Source of the DNA: Stakelama pacifica
GTDB lineage: Bacteria > Pseudomonadota > Alphaproteobacteria > Sphingomonadales > Sphingomonadaceae
Assembly: GCF_004361835.1 (NCBI RefSeq)
Contig: NZ_SNWD01000005.1
Span: forward strand, 124,001 to 188,000
DNA: 64,000 bases
Direction of reading: 5' to 3'
The position numbers and the translations under genes were made by a program. Shown one piece after another: positions 34,757 through 44,336 of the stretch. How positions within the stretch are numbered: position 1 is the first letter of the stretch; the number at the start of each line of letters is the position of its first letter. The notes beneath the pieces were generated by a model. That model saw nothing but the letters and a program-made list of their open reading frames with translations, was not told the DNA's origin and searched no databases.

Positions 34757-37327
34757 CTATTGCGCCGGTTGTGGCGGCGGGGCCTCCATCGCATTATCAA
34801 AATCGGGCGCGCGGATATCCGACAGCCCCGATCCGGGGGCGGAGAAATAGGGCTGACCTTGCTGCTCCGCCTTGCGCTGCAACCGCTTGAACGCCTTGTC
34901 CGCATCGGGATCGAGCCAGCGCTGCACCTGATCCGACAACAGCCGTTCATAGACGAGGCGCGTATACCATAGCGACGATCCGGGCACTTCCTGCCGCACG
35001 ATCTTCGCGAAATCCTTCCCCGCATTGGGCTTGGTCTTTTCATCGCCGTCCAGCCACGCGATGACATTATCGATCGTCGCCGACTTCACATTGCTGAACG
35101 TCTGTGCCGCCGGGCCGACCAGCGTTTCGGCAAACCCGCCGCCGAACCGGTTTTCATCACTGCCCAGAAAATCCCCGATGATGCCCAGCCCGCCGCCTTG
35201 CAGCACCGCCGCGCCCAGAAACCGGCGATCGTCCATCGGGCGCGCATCCTTGCCCTTCGACAATTCCTTTAGCTGGATCGACAGCGCGCCGCCCGCCGTC
35301 AGCAGGCCCATCAGCGTCAGGCCGTACATCGCCTTGTTGAACGCCCCTTGCTGATCCATCATCCGCCGCCCGTGCAGCATCAGGATCGACAGCGGGAAGC
35401 CTTTGAACAGGAACGTGCTGCGCGCAATCTCGCCCACCCACGTACCGCGCGGTACCCAGCTCATCACCGCTTGCGTGCGAAGCCCCGGTGTCGGCACGGC
35501 ATAATCGGTTTCGGTCAGGATCATTTCCATCAGCGCGTCGGCGGCGGCGCTGTCTTTGATATCCTCCGGGAAAATCCAGTCCGATCCGCGCTCGGTACGC
35601 GTTTCGGTGCGGCGGATCGCATCCCATGCCTTTTCGCCGATGCCGTATCGTTGCAGCGTGCGCTGATACCCCGCGTCCAGATTGCCGAACGCCCGATCGC
35701 GCATTTGCACCACATGGGATAAATTCTCCATGCCGAATGCCCAGCGCAAATGCTGCGTATGGGCCGACAGATAGGAGGCGCGCAGCACGAAATCGGCCAT
35801 GCGGCGGCTGACCTCGTGCGTCAGCTCTTCGCCGGTATAGCGCTCGGTCGCCGCGCCCACCCGCGACCATTCCTCCGCGACCAGCCCAAGCCGAACGGCA
35901 AGGCGGCGGTCGCCTTCGTCCAGCGGGTTCAGCATCTTGGTATAGCGTGCCAGCGTGCCCATGATCGGGGTGCGGTTGAACCCGGCGGTAAACATGGTCG
36001 ATCCGAAATCGCTCGCCGTGGACAGGAACGCGCCGCCCAGCTTTGCTGCGACCTGTTGCGACTTGACGATGGAAAATCCCAGCGCGACGCCCTTTTTCTC
36101 CGGGCGATTGGCGACGCCGGTATAGGCATCGTACAGCCGTTGCAATTGCTTCGGGCCGTGATCGATATTGTTGATCGCGCGCCGATCGCCATTTTCCTGC
36201 ACGCTCTTCGCCAGCGAATCCTTCAGGAAGCGGATCGATGCATCCGGGTTCGGCCCCAGCACGCGCATCAGCGCGATATCGCGCGCCATGCCGTCGATAT
36301 GCGCGTTCATCGCTTCAAAGATATTGTGCCGCCCGCCGAACTTTTCAGCATAGCCCTTCCATGAATCATAACCGGCAAAGTGCAGGACGCGGCGCTCGGC
36401 GCGGCGATTGCCCAGCATCGAACTACCGACCTGTCCCGGCTCGCGATCGGCCCAGCCTTCGCTCGCGATGCTGTCCCACACATCGCGCAGCACCGCGTCC
36501 AGCTTTTCGGGCTTCATCGGTGCGCCGGTCACATCGTCCAGCATCTTTTCGCGATCGAGCAGCGGCAGGGTGAAATCGCGCCATGCGGCAAAGCTGGCAT
36601 CGTTCATCGCCTTTTGCGCGGCGCGCGCGGCGGCGCTGTCATTCGCCTCGGTCGCGGCACGCTTGGCGGCCAGCGCCGCGTCATAGGCCGCGCTGCCCTT
36701 ACCGGCTTCGCGCGCGGCCATGCCGTCATGAATCTGGGGCAGGGCCCAGTCCTCGCGCTTAGCGATATTGCCGCCCGCCGCGTTGAACGCCCCGCGCAGA
36801 TATTCCGCCGCACGGGTCCATGCGTCCGCCATCTCGCGCGCATTCAGGTCGCTCGCGTCGCCGAAGATCGCCCGCCCCATCGCATCGGCATCGGCCTTGT
36901 TGCGCAGATCGCCCGTCATCGTGCGGCGATGCTTTGCCAGAATATCGGCAACCATCGCGTGCGAGCGCCCGCGAATAACCTCGCGCAACTTTTCCGCGCT
37001 CGGCACCGGCACCTTGTCGTCATGCGCCAGAAGGCCCATTGTGGCGCGCGCCGATAGCGGCTCGCCCGCACGGCTGTTATTTCGGACCATCGTAATCGCA
37101 TCGGCCTGCGCCTTGGCGATCAGCAGCTTCTGGCGCTTGCTATTGTCGAACCCTTCCACAATCGCGGCCATCGTCACTTCGGTCGCCTTGCTCTCCGCCG
37201 CCGCGCGGCCAAGGTCCGGCTCGTACTGCGCGACCAGATCGTCATATAGCGCGCGAAATTCATCGGCGCGCTTCTGACTGATGACCTTTTTCGCCGCCAG
37301 ATTGGTAAGGCACAGGCCAAGGCTCAT
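34757..37327 (-). CDS. Internal virion protein (DNA-ejection channel, gp16 C-terminal-like)
   Basis: An 856-residue, mostly helical protein. The N-terminal two-thirds is rich in Ala/Glu/Arg helices, and the C-terminal third has hydrophobic patches (GFPLSILMLHGRRMM, YGLTLMGLLTAGGALSIQL) suited to membrane insertion. Size and order (after a transglycosylase-bearing protein and before the tail fibre) match the T7 gp16 position, although here the function seems divided between two genes. The start overlaps the upstream stop by four bases. A 114-base gap before the tail fibre holds nothing recognisable. Confidence 0.75.
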   Translation of the reverse strand: MSLGLCLTNLAAKKVISQKRADEFRALYDDLVAQYEPDLGRAAAESKATEVTMAAIVEGFDNSKRQKLLIAKAQADAITMVRNNSRAGEPLSARATMGLLAHDDKVPVPSAEKLREVIRGRSHAMVADILAKHRRTMTGDLRNKADADAMGRAIFGDASDLNAREMADAWTRAAEYLRGAFNAAGGNIAKREDWALPQIHDGMAAREAGKGSAAYDAALAAKRAATEANDSAAARAAQKAMNDASFAAWRDFTLPLLDREKMLDDVTGAPMKPEKLDAVLRDVWDSIASEGWADREPGQVGSSMLGNRRAERRVLHFAGYDSWKGYAEKFGGRHNIFEAMNAHIDGMARDIALMRVLGPNPDASIRFLKDSLAKSVQENGDRRAINNIDHGPKQLQRLYDAYTGVANRPEKKGVALGFSIVKSQQVAAKLGGAFLSTASDFGSTMFTAGFNRTPIMGTLARYTKMLNPLDEGDRRLAVRLGLVAEEWSRVGAATERYTGEELTHEVSRRMADFVLRASYLSAHTQHLRWAFGMENLSHVVQMRDRAFGNLDAGYQRTLQRYGIGEKAWDAIRRTETRTERGSDWIFPEDIKDSAAADALMEMILTETDYAVPTPGLRTQAVMSWVPRGTWVGEIARSTFLFKGFPLSILMLHGRRMMDQQGAFNKAMYGLTLMGLLTAGGALSIQLKELSKGKDARPMDDRRFLGAAVLQGGGLGIIGDFLGSDENRFGGGFAETLVGPAAQTFSNVKSATIDNVIAWLDGDEKTKPNAGKDFAKIVRQEVPGSSLWYTRLVYERLLSDQVQRWLDPDADKAFKRLQRKAEQQGQPYFSAPGSGLSDIRAPDFDNAMEAPPPQPAQ

Positions 37328-40113
37328 AGACAGTTCCTGATTTCGTTGATTTCCGCCTCTTCGGCATCGAGCGCGGCATACAGATCGCGCAGCGTCTGGC
37401 CTTCGCCGTCCGCATCGAACCGGAATTCCATGTCCTGCGCTGCACTGTCGAACAGCCCGCCGTCGCTGCCGACCGGCTTTTGTGGCACCTTGCCTTTGAT
37501 CCGGCCTTCGCCTTGCCGTTCCAGCGCACGGCGCTGGTCGCCCGCCTGCTCACCGAACGCATCCAGCTGCGCGCGGGCATCGTGATCCAGATTGTCGGTT
37601 TGCGCTTTCGCCGCAGTCCCTTGAGGGTCGACGAATTCGGCGGTCAGGCTTTCGCCCGGCGCTCCTCGATCCGCTTCGCCCAGCGGGCGAGCTGTTCCGC
37701 TTCCTGCCGAAGCGCCGGTTCCACGCGCTGATCCTGCGCCAGCTTTTCCATTTGCTGGCTGCGCGTCATCGAATCCGGGGACCCATTCGTCTGCATAATC
37801 GCCACCATATACCGAATCGCCTGATTGTTCGAGTGCCCTTTGACGCGCATTGTCCATGCGCTCGGTGATGACCCGCTCCATCGCAGACCACGGGTCATAG
37901 CCCTCTGCCATTGCCGACAGAACATCGTCGGTCAGGTCGGCGTCATGTTCCGGGTGAAAGTCGGTTTCCGCCTGCAACCGTTCCAGATACCCCGAACGGC
38001 TATTGTCCTGCGCAATCGCCTGATCGCGCTCGGCCATGTCGGCTGCATGGTGAAGCTGATAGATTTTCTCGCTGCCGTTTACCGCGCGTTCCAGCATGTC
38101 CAGAACATCGGCCTCGCTGGGACGGTCGGTGAAGAACCCCGCTTCGTGCAGCAGCTCGCCCGCATCATCGATCGACATGCCGCGTTTGCGGACCAGCGGC
38201 CCCGCGCGCGGGACGAAAGCGTCCAGTCGATTGCGCAGATCATGGCCGGCATCATCGCGAACCCCGCCGCGATCGGCAAGGAATTCGATCACATCGCTGG
38301 GCCGCGTCCGGGTCGGCAGCGTCCGGCGCTTCCACTTCGCCGAAACGAAGGGTACGCGGTCAGCGCCATCGACCAGCACCGGCGCGGCTTCGTCCGTGCG
38401 AATCGGCGCGTCCAGCGGTGATGGCGTATCGGGCGAACCGTCCGCGCGCGCCTCGGCCTGCTCGCCTGTCCGCTCGATCGCGTCGCGCTCTGCCGTGATC
38501 CGGTCGATATCCGCCTGCAACCGCTCGCGAAGCGCGGCTTCGCCGCCGATATCGTCGCGCAATTCGACGCGCGCGCCCGCGCGTTCCGGCACCGCGCCGC
38601 CCATCTTGTGATGCGCCCATGCAATCAGGTCGCCCGCGCTCATATCCTTCAGGAACGGATTGGCGTTTGCGACCTTTGCGCCGAGGATGTCTGCGGCGCG
38701 AGCGCCGGGATCGGCTTCGAACAGCCGCTTGGCACCGCCTTGCCCCGCAAAATGGACCAGATACAGATTGCCTGCGCTCTCCGACTCGCCATGGCTGCGC
38801 AGGAACGCGGCATTGTCATCGGTCAGATCGTCCATCAGAACGTCCTGCACTGCGCCGTCACTGCGCTTGGCGAGGATTTGGGCGTCCGACAGCCCCTGAT
38901 CGCCGAACCGGCGCTTGTAATAATGCAGCCAGGTGCTTTCGATGAACTGGTATTTGCCGCGCGCGCTCGACAACGGGTTCGCCGCATTGTTGCTCAGGGC
39001 GCTTTCCACCACGCCGATCCGGTTCTTTACCGCCGCCCGCGCGGGCATCATCGGCACCGTTCCCGTGCCCAGCGCGGTATCCGCCCGTCCCGGCATCGTG
39101 ACGCCCTCGGCGCGCGGCGCTTGCGGCGGCAAATCGTCCAGCACCCGCGACAGCGTTTCGGCGAACCGCTCGCGATGAAACTGCACGCCAGCACCGTTCG
39201 GCTTGAACGGGTTTGCCTCGTCCAGCGCGTCTTGCTGGCGCAGCGCATGGATCGCCGCGCGCGTCTCGCTGTCCGCGCCATCGCCCAGCACCATATCGGC
39301 AAGATCGGGCAGGTCGCGTTCGGATACGCTCGCCGCGTCGGCCCAGCGTCGTTTCACCGGTTCGGGCATCAGGTGCCAGACACCGTTCAGCGCCGTGTCA
39401 TAGGCCTTACCTGCCGCTGGTCCGCCGTGCAGCTCCAACCCTTTCAGGGCACCGCCGAATAGAGCGCCGCCTACGACTGCCGTTCCCAGCTCGGCCGCCG
39501 CATCGCCCAGCGTCATGTCGCGCCCCTGCGACGCGCGAACCCACGCCTCGCCCGGCAATGACATCGCGGTAAGACGGGCATTCACCACAGCTTCGTTGAC
39601 GACAGCCTGCGCAACCGTCTTTGCTTCGCCCGCCCCCAGCATCATGCCGACCGTGTTGATCGGATCGGTGGCGCCATAGCCGAAACCGCCGATCAACCGC
39701 GTTGCGGTGCCTGCGCGCGAGGCGGATGCGGCGCGGGACTCGCGCTCGGCCTGCACCTTACCCAGCGCCTTGGCGCGGAATTCGTCCAGCGAATGCGGGA
39801 TCGCGGTAAAGGCGGTCGGGTCCGACTGCCGCACACGGTCCACCGCGTCCCATATCGCTTGCGCGTCATAGGTCTTTGCCCATGCGTCGCGCGCCTCGCG
39901 TTTCGTGAATTTGCCCGTCACGCCGCGATCGTGCAGCGCATCGACCAGTGGCGACAGCGCTTTCGCCATTGCCTCCTGATCCTGCGCCGCGGCGGTTTCC
40001 TGATCCGCCGCGCTCCAGAAACTATCGCTCAGCCCCTGCAGGAAGGACGGCGGCGGGGGCGCTGCCCCCGGCGCAGTGGTACCGCGCGAAAATGCTTGCG
40101 GCGGAAGGCCCAT
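37324..40113 (-). CDS. Internal virion protein with lytic transglycosylase domain
   Basis: A 929-residue ejection protein. Around residues 360-500 lies a SLT-like peptidoglycan-cutting domain with candidate catalytic Glu in GVVESALSNNAANPLSSARGK cut to the key VVES, followed by YQFIESTWL and YLVHFAGQGGAKR. The remainder is helical and charged. This domain corresponds to the N-terminus of T7 gp16, which opens the cell wall during DNA entry. The stop overlaps the next gene start by four bases. Confidence 0.82.
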   Translation of the reverse strand: MGLPPQAFSRGTTAPGAAPPPPSFLQGLSDSFWSAADQETAAAQDQEAMAKALSPLVDALHDRGVTGKFTKREARDAWAKTYDAQAIWDAVDRVRQSDPTAFTAIPHSLDEFRAKALGKVQAERESRAASASRAGTATRLIGGFGYGATDPINTVGMMLGAGEAKTVAQAVVNEAVVNARLTAMSLPGEAWVRASQGRDMTLGDAAAELGTAVVGGALFGGALKGLELHGGPAAGKAYDTALNGVWHLMPEPVKRRWADAASVSERDLPDLADMVLGDGADSETRAAIHALRQQDALDEANPFKPNGAGVQFHRERFAETLSRVLDDLPPQAPRAEGVTMPGRADTALGTGTVPMMPARAAVKNRIGVVESALSNNAANPLSSARGKYQFIESTWLHYYKRRFGDQGLSDAQILAKRSDGAVQDVLMDDLTDDNAAFLRSHGESESAGNLYLVHFAGQGGAKRLFEADPGARAADILGAKVANANPFLKDMSAGDLIAWAHHKMGGAVPERAGARVELRDDIGGEAALRERLQADIDRITAERDAIERTGEQAEARADGSPDTPSPLDAPIRTDEAAPVLVDGADRVPFVSAKWKRRTLPTRTRPSDVIEFLADRGGVRDDAGHDLRNRLDAFVPRAGPLVRKRGMSIDDAGELLHEAGFFTDRPSEADVLDMLERAVNGSEKIYQLHHAADMAERDQAIAQDNSRSGYLERLQAETDFHPEHDADLTDDVLSAMAEGYDPWSAMERVITERMDNARQRALEQSGDSVYGGDYADEWVPGFDDAQPANGKAGAGSARGTGASAGSGTARPLGEADRGAPGESLTAEFVDPQGTAAKAQTDNLDHDARAQLDAFGEQAGDQRRALERQGEGRIKGKVPQKPVGSDGGLFDSAAQDMEFRFDADGEGQTLRDLYAALDAEEAEINEIRNCL

Positions 40114-41966
40114 TATCGCGCTCCTGCCGGGGGCCGGGCGGTCTGGGTATAATCCTCGCCCTTCGCCGTTTTCAGCCGCTGCCCCGCCGCATTGACGAAC
40201 ACATAAGTTGCGGCCCCGCGATCATCACCGATCAGGACGGGCGTATAATTCTTCTGCACATCGCGCGCATTGACCGGAGAACCGTCACCATAGCGCGCAT
40301 TGCTGAAATCGGAGCGCGACAGCAGCCGCGAAAATTGCTCGGCGCTCGCCCAATCGGGCAACATCACATGCCGCCCGTTTACCAGCCCCATGCCGCCGCG
40401 CCATTGCCCGTCCGGGCCGCGACTGGCCCCCAGCGCCAGATTGACCGCGCGGCGATACACCGTCGGCTCGAATTGCTCGAACCCCTGCGTTTTCGCTTCC
40501 TCGGCATAAATCGCATTGGCGACAGTGCGATAGCCTTCGATCGCCTGTTCGTTCAGCGATCGCCCCTGCAATCCGATCTGCGCGGTGAATTCCTCGCTGG
40601 CACGGTTCTGGTCGATCAGCTTGGGATTGGCTTTCAAATCCTCGCCGCCTTGCAGCGCCTGCATCCGCACCGAAGGATGGACCAGCGTGAAATAGCCAAG
40701 GCCGTTCTGCGCCTTTTGCGCGATATCGAACCCTGCGGCCCCACGCGGTGCAAGCTGCGCCAGCACCGCCGCCTTTCCCTGCACGCCCTGATCGATCAGC
40801 GCCTTATATTGCTCCGCCTCGCGGCTGTCGGCGGCATCGACCAGCTTGTCGAGCTGGGCCTTCATAATCTGGTCCGGCTCGCTCGCCTTGCCCTGCGCGA
40901 TCCGCTGTTCCAGTGCATCGCGGTCGCGGCGCATCGTCATTGATGGGACACCGGCATAGCGGCGATTGGTTTCCGCCTGCACGTCCATCACGTCCAGTTC
41001 GACCAGTTCGCTTTGATCCAGCCCCGCCGCCTTGGCGCTCGCGCGAACCGCGCGCATCTCTTCGCTGCTCGGTACGACACCGCCGCGAATCTTCGCCTGA
41101 ATGGCATCGATCCCGTCGCGCGCCTGATCGCGCACCCGGCTTGCGGCCATTTCGGCCTCGCGGTGCGCAAGATGCTCGCTCGCCCCGATCCGCTTGGCAA
41201 TGGCCTGCCGATCATCGGGCGACAGCAGATCGTCCAGCTGCTTGCTGTCCAGCATCGCCCGTGCGGCCTGCCACTGGCCCGCGCCGATATAGCCGTCGAA
41301 AAACTGCTGGACGAACTGGCCCTTTTGCCGGTGTACCGCCGCATCGCGCGTGGTGCCGTCCATGTCCAGCCCGCCGAACAGCGCGTCGGTATGCTGCAAC
41401 AAATCTTCCAGAAACACCGGCGATTGCGGCTCGCTGGTCAACGCATTGCCCTGCGCATCCGCCCATTTGCCGATATTGTCGCTTTCGAACGTCGCCTTGC
41501 GTTCCAGCGCCCAGCCACGTTCGCGCAGCTTCGTCTGCGCCGCATATTGCGCCAGCATCGGCCCGAAACGGTCGATGATTTCCGGATCGTCGGGCAGGGT
41601 CTGACGGAACGCGCCCACCTTGTCGGCGACGATCCGGTCGGCCTGTTCCTCGTAATCAGGCGCGCCCGGCTTGGTATTGCGCCGCGCCTCGTCCAGTGCG
41701 GTTGCAACATCGGCCTGCACCTCGGCCCATCGCCCCATGCCGTCCGCGACGACATGCGATTCGCGCCGCCGCGCCTGAATTTCCTCGATTCGCCGATTGG
41801 CCTCGGCCTCTTGCTGGCGAAGCGCTTCTTCATTCTGCGCGACCCGCTGCCCTGCGCGACCCAGATCCTGCAACCCCTCGGCGATACCCGATCGGAACGC
41901 CGCCGGGTCGCGCTGCGCCATCGGGCCGACCGGGTTATTGGCACGGGCGAAAAACTGCTCTGCCAT
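40113..41966 (-). CDS. Internal virion protein (gp15-like position)
   Basis: A 617-residue, strongly helical protein rich in Gln/Ala/Arg with long coiled-coil potential (NEEALRQQEAEANRRIEEIQ near residue 45). It lacks recognised catalytic motifs. Gene order between the gp14-like and gp16-like proteins identifies it as a core/ejection protein. It overlaps the upstream gene by one base. Confidence 0.72.
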   Translation of the reverse strand: MAEQFFARANNPVGPMAQRDPAAFRSGIAEGLQDLGRAGQRVAQNEEALRQQEAEANRRIEEIQARRRESHVVADGMGRWAEVQADVATALDEARRNTKPGAPDYEEQADRIVADKVGAFRQTLPDDPEIIDRFGPMLAQYAAQTKLRERGWALERKATFESDNIGKWADAQGNALTSEPQSPVFLEDLLQHTDALFGGLDMDGTTRDAAVHRQKGQFVQQFFDGYIGAGQWQAARAMLDSKQLDDLLSPDDRQAIAKRIGASEHLAHREAEMAASRVRDQARDGIDAIQAKIRGGVVPSSEEMRAVRASAKAAGLDQSELVELDVMDVQAETNRRYAGVPSMTMRRDRDALEQRIAQGKASEPDQIMKAQLDKLVDAADSREAEQYKALIDQGVQGKAAVLAQLAPRGAAGFDIAQKAQNGLGYFTLVHPSVRMQALQGGEDLKANPKLIDQNRASEEFTAQIGLQGRSLNEQAIEGYRTVANAIYAEEAKTQGFEQFEPTVYRRAVNLALGASRGPDGQWRGGMGLVNGRHVMLPDWASAEQFSRLLSRSDFSNARYGDGSPVNARDVQKNYTPVLIGDDRGAATYVFVNAAGQRLKTAKGEDYTQTARPPAGAR

Positions 41967-42538
41967 CAGCCTTTGACCCGCATGGGAGGAACATACGGCG
42001 GCGTCTCATAGGGGCTATGCGCGCCGCTGCCCGTGTTCCACGTCCCGCTGCCTTTACGCCCCATCGCATCGCCCACCCGCGCCGCAATATCGCCGGATGT
42101 GCGCTGCGCCCGCATATCGCTCGCCCCGGCCAGCGCGCCGGACACCGCGCCGAACATCGACTGGATCAGCGCCGACCGGCCCGCCTTTTTCTTGTCCGCC
42201 GCGGCTTGATACAGGTTGTTGGCCTCATTGGTCGCCCGGCTGCGGATATTCAGGATTTCCAGTTCGCGCTGCACAGCATTCTGGCGGATGATATCCGCGC
42301 TCGATCCGCTGCCGATATCGACGCCCGCTGCGCCCATCGATGCGATCAGGTCGCCCGACAGTCGCCGTTCATCCTTGCGCGTCTGCAACGCATCATATTC
42401 GCCCGACAGGATCGTGCGCCGTGCATTCTCCTGATCGACGGCTGCGGCGGCCCGCGCGCCGTTATTCGCCTCGATTCCGCTATAGATCGTGCCCGCCGCC
42501 TGGGCAGCGATCGCGATGACGGGCAATGCCGCGCCCAT
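41966..42538 (-). CDS. Internal virion protein (gp14-like)
   Basis: A 190-residue protein. A hydrophobic N-terminal stretch (ALPVIAIAAQAAGTIYSG) precedes an Ala/Arg-rich helical part (NARRTILSGEYDALQTRKDE) and a glycine/proline-rich tail ending PPYVPPMRVKG. It fits the small gp14-type protein that forms an outer-membrane pore during ejection. I chose the ATG at 42538 because it overlaps the previous stop (TGATG). Confidence 0.75.
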   Translation of the reverse strand: MGAALPVIAIAAQAAGTIYSGIEANNGARAAAAVDQENARRTILSGEYDALQTRKDERRLSGDLIASMGAAGVDIGSGSSADIIRQNAVQRELEILNIRSRATNEANNLYQAAADKKKAGRSALIQSMFGAVSGALAGASDMRAQRTSGDIAARVGDAMGRKGSGTWNTGSGAHSPYETPPYVPPMRVKG

Positions 42539-42966
42539 CAGCGCACCAACCGGTAAATCATCGCGTCTTCCCCATTTTCGAAATAATCGCCCAGCGTCGA
42601 TTCCGGCCGGAACCCCAGCGCCGCCATCCACCGGTGCGCTGCATCGTGGTACAGGCGTACCACTGCGTCCACGCGGCGATGTTCCAGCTTGCCGATATAG
42701 GCGAGGACGCGGCGCGTGATCGGCTTGCCGTAATCCGCTGCCTGCGGGGACAGCGCTGACCACAGCGTCGCATGATGCGCGTGCATTTGCAGGGCTCCCC
42801 CGCAAAACAGGATATGCCCGTCCGCCTTGGCCCGGATCGTGAAGCACCGCCCCGTTGCCGCCAGCATCTGGGCCATGGCCCATCGATCGCCCGCCAGCTC
42901 GGCCTGCACCGCCTGCACTTCCATGCGCGCCAGATGCTCGGCCTCGAAAACCTCGACCGTAATCAT
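42538..42966 (-). CDS. Phage gp13-like GNAT-fold protein
   Basis: A 142-residue protein matching the T7 gp13 group: ITVEVFEAEHLARME at the start, a central strand HILFCGGALQMHA, and HRWMAALGFRPESTLGDYFE near the end, which resembles a GNAT acetyltransferase core. In T7 gp13 is needed for internal core assembly; actual acetylation has not been shown. It overlaps the nozzle gene by four bases. Confidence 0.78.
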   Translation of the reverse strand: MITVEVFEAEHLARMEVQAVQAELAGDRWAMAQMLAATGRCFTIRAKADGHILFCGGALQMHAHHATLWSALSPQAADYGKPITRRVLAYIGKLEHRRVDAVVRLYHDAAHRWMAALGFRPESTLGDYFENGEDAMIYRLVR

Positions 42967-44333
42967 CGCTGGCTCACATCCGCTGTTGGCTGGATCGCGC
43001 GTATCGTTGCCCCCTGCGGCAGATACCGCTCGACCGTCACCTGCCCCATGATATCGTCCGTTCCGACATCTTCGGTCACCAGCAACCCGGTATCGGGCAC
43101 GAAGCCCGCATTGGTCACACTGTCGGCGGTCAACTGTTCCAGCGTCACCGGCGGCGCACCCTGCGCCGTCACGCGCAGCCCGCGCGTTTTCAGCACATTG
43201 ATAAGGAACCGGCTGAACCGCTTCACCTTGCCCATCGCTGGGCCGTTATCGCCCCCGGCCTCCAGCGGCAGCGTGGTGAACCGGCAGGGGAAGGGCAGGC
43301 CAGCAATGACGCGGGAATGCGGATTGGGCAGGGTGAACATGCCTGCGCCATCGACCTGAACGCCATCATAGGCCGCATCGTCGCCCTGCACCTGTATCGT
43401 CAGCCCGGACAGCCACGGCACCGGCCCGAACGTGCTTGCGGGCGAACCTTCATACACCGCCGCCATGTCGGTCATTGCCGGATCGTCGTCGTCATCCTCC
43501 TGCCGCAACTGATCCAACCGGCAGATATGCCAGCTTCCCCGGAATGTGACGGCGGCCCATAGCTGATCGAGCTCGCCCATCGGGTCCGTAATCCCGGCGA
43601 TCGATGCGACAGCGCACCCCTCGGCCATCGGGCGCGTCGCCCATCCCAGCGCCTGTTCGTCGGGATTATACACCGCGACGCTCAGGGTCCCGTCCCCCCG
43701 CCGCGTCCAGAACAGCCGATTGGGGTCTTTCTGCGATACCAGATCAAGGAAGCGCGGCTTGCCGATATGCCGGGCATAGCGCGAAAGATCGATCGGCGTC
43801 TGACGGTTGCGCCCCGCTTCATATTCCAGCTCGATCACGCGCCGCCGGCTCTTGCCGATATAGATCGTTCGCCCGTCGATATCGGCCATCGGCGCATCGC
43901 TCGCGCCCTCGCTGTTCTGCCGCACCGACCGCACATTGCCGGGGCCGAAAGCCTCGGCCGGGTTGCGTTGCAGAATCGCGAACGGGCCGCTGGGCGTCAT
44001 CGCCAGCAGGTCATTGCCCGCGTCCAGGTTCAAAATGCCGTTCGGGTCTTTGATCGTATGGATGAACGCCATATCGGCGCTGATCTCACCGACCTCGTTA
44101 TAGGTCGAAAAATCGGTAAAATCGCCCACGACGCTGCCGTACAACGTCGAATCCTTGGCGACGATCAGGCGTTCATTATAAACGACCCCGCATTGCGGCC
44201 ACCCGCGCCGCTGGCTGAACGATCCGAACCGCCAGCGCCACGTCCCGAACTTATACGATACGCCCCCGCTCGGCGGCACATAGGGGTCGTTCGGATCGTA
44301 ATAATCGGGCAGCTGGTTCGAACTGATCGCCAT
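42963..44333 (-). CDS. Tail nozzle protein, C-terminal part (split gene)
   Basis: A 456-residue protein containing the propeller-like part of podoviral nozzle proteins. Characteristic stretches are WRFGSFSQRRGWPQCGVVYNERL, here read from WRFGSF to NERLIVAKD, and DFTDFSTYNEVGEISADMAF. It lacks the usual nozzle N-terminus, which is encoded immediately upstream. The two frames are identical in register, separated only by TGA-GCG before this ATG. GGGGA ten bases upstream could allow re-initiation. Together the parts total about 769 residues, the usual single-chain size. Confidence 0.82.
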   Translation of the reverse strand: MAISSNQLPDYYDPNDPYVPPSGGVSYKFGTWRWRFGSFSQRRGWPQCGVVYNERLIVAKDSTLYGSVVGDFTDFSTYNEVGEISADMAFIHTIKDPNGILNLDAGNDLLAMTPSGPFAILQRNPAEAFGPGNVRSVRQNSEGASDAPMADIDGRTIYIGKSRRRVIELEYEAGRNRQTPIDLSRYARHIGKPRFLDLVSQKDPNRLFWTRRGDGTLSVAVYNPDEQALGWATRPMAEGCAVASIAGITDPMGELDQLWAAVTFRGSWHICRLDQLRQEDDDDDPAMTDMAAVYEGSPASTFGPVPWLSGLTIQVQGDDAAYDGVQVDGAGMFTLPNPHSRVIAGLPFPCRFTTLPLEAGGDNGPAMGKVKRFSRFLINVLKTRGLRVTAQGAPPVTLEQLTADSVTNAGFVPDTGLLVTEDVGTDDIMGQVTVERYLPQGATIRAIQPTADVSQR

Positions 44334-44336
44334 CGC

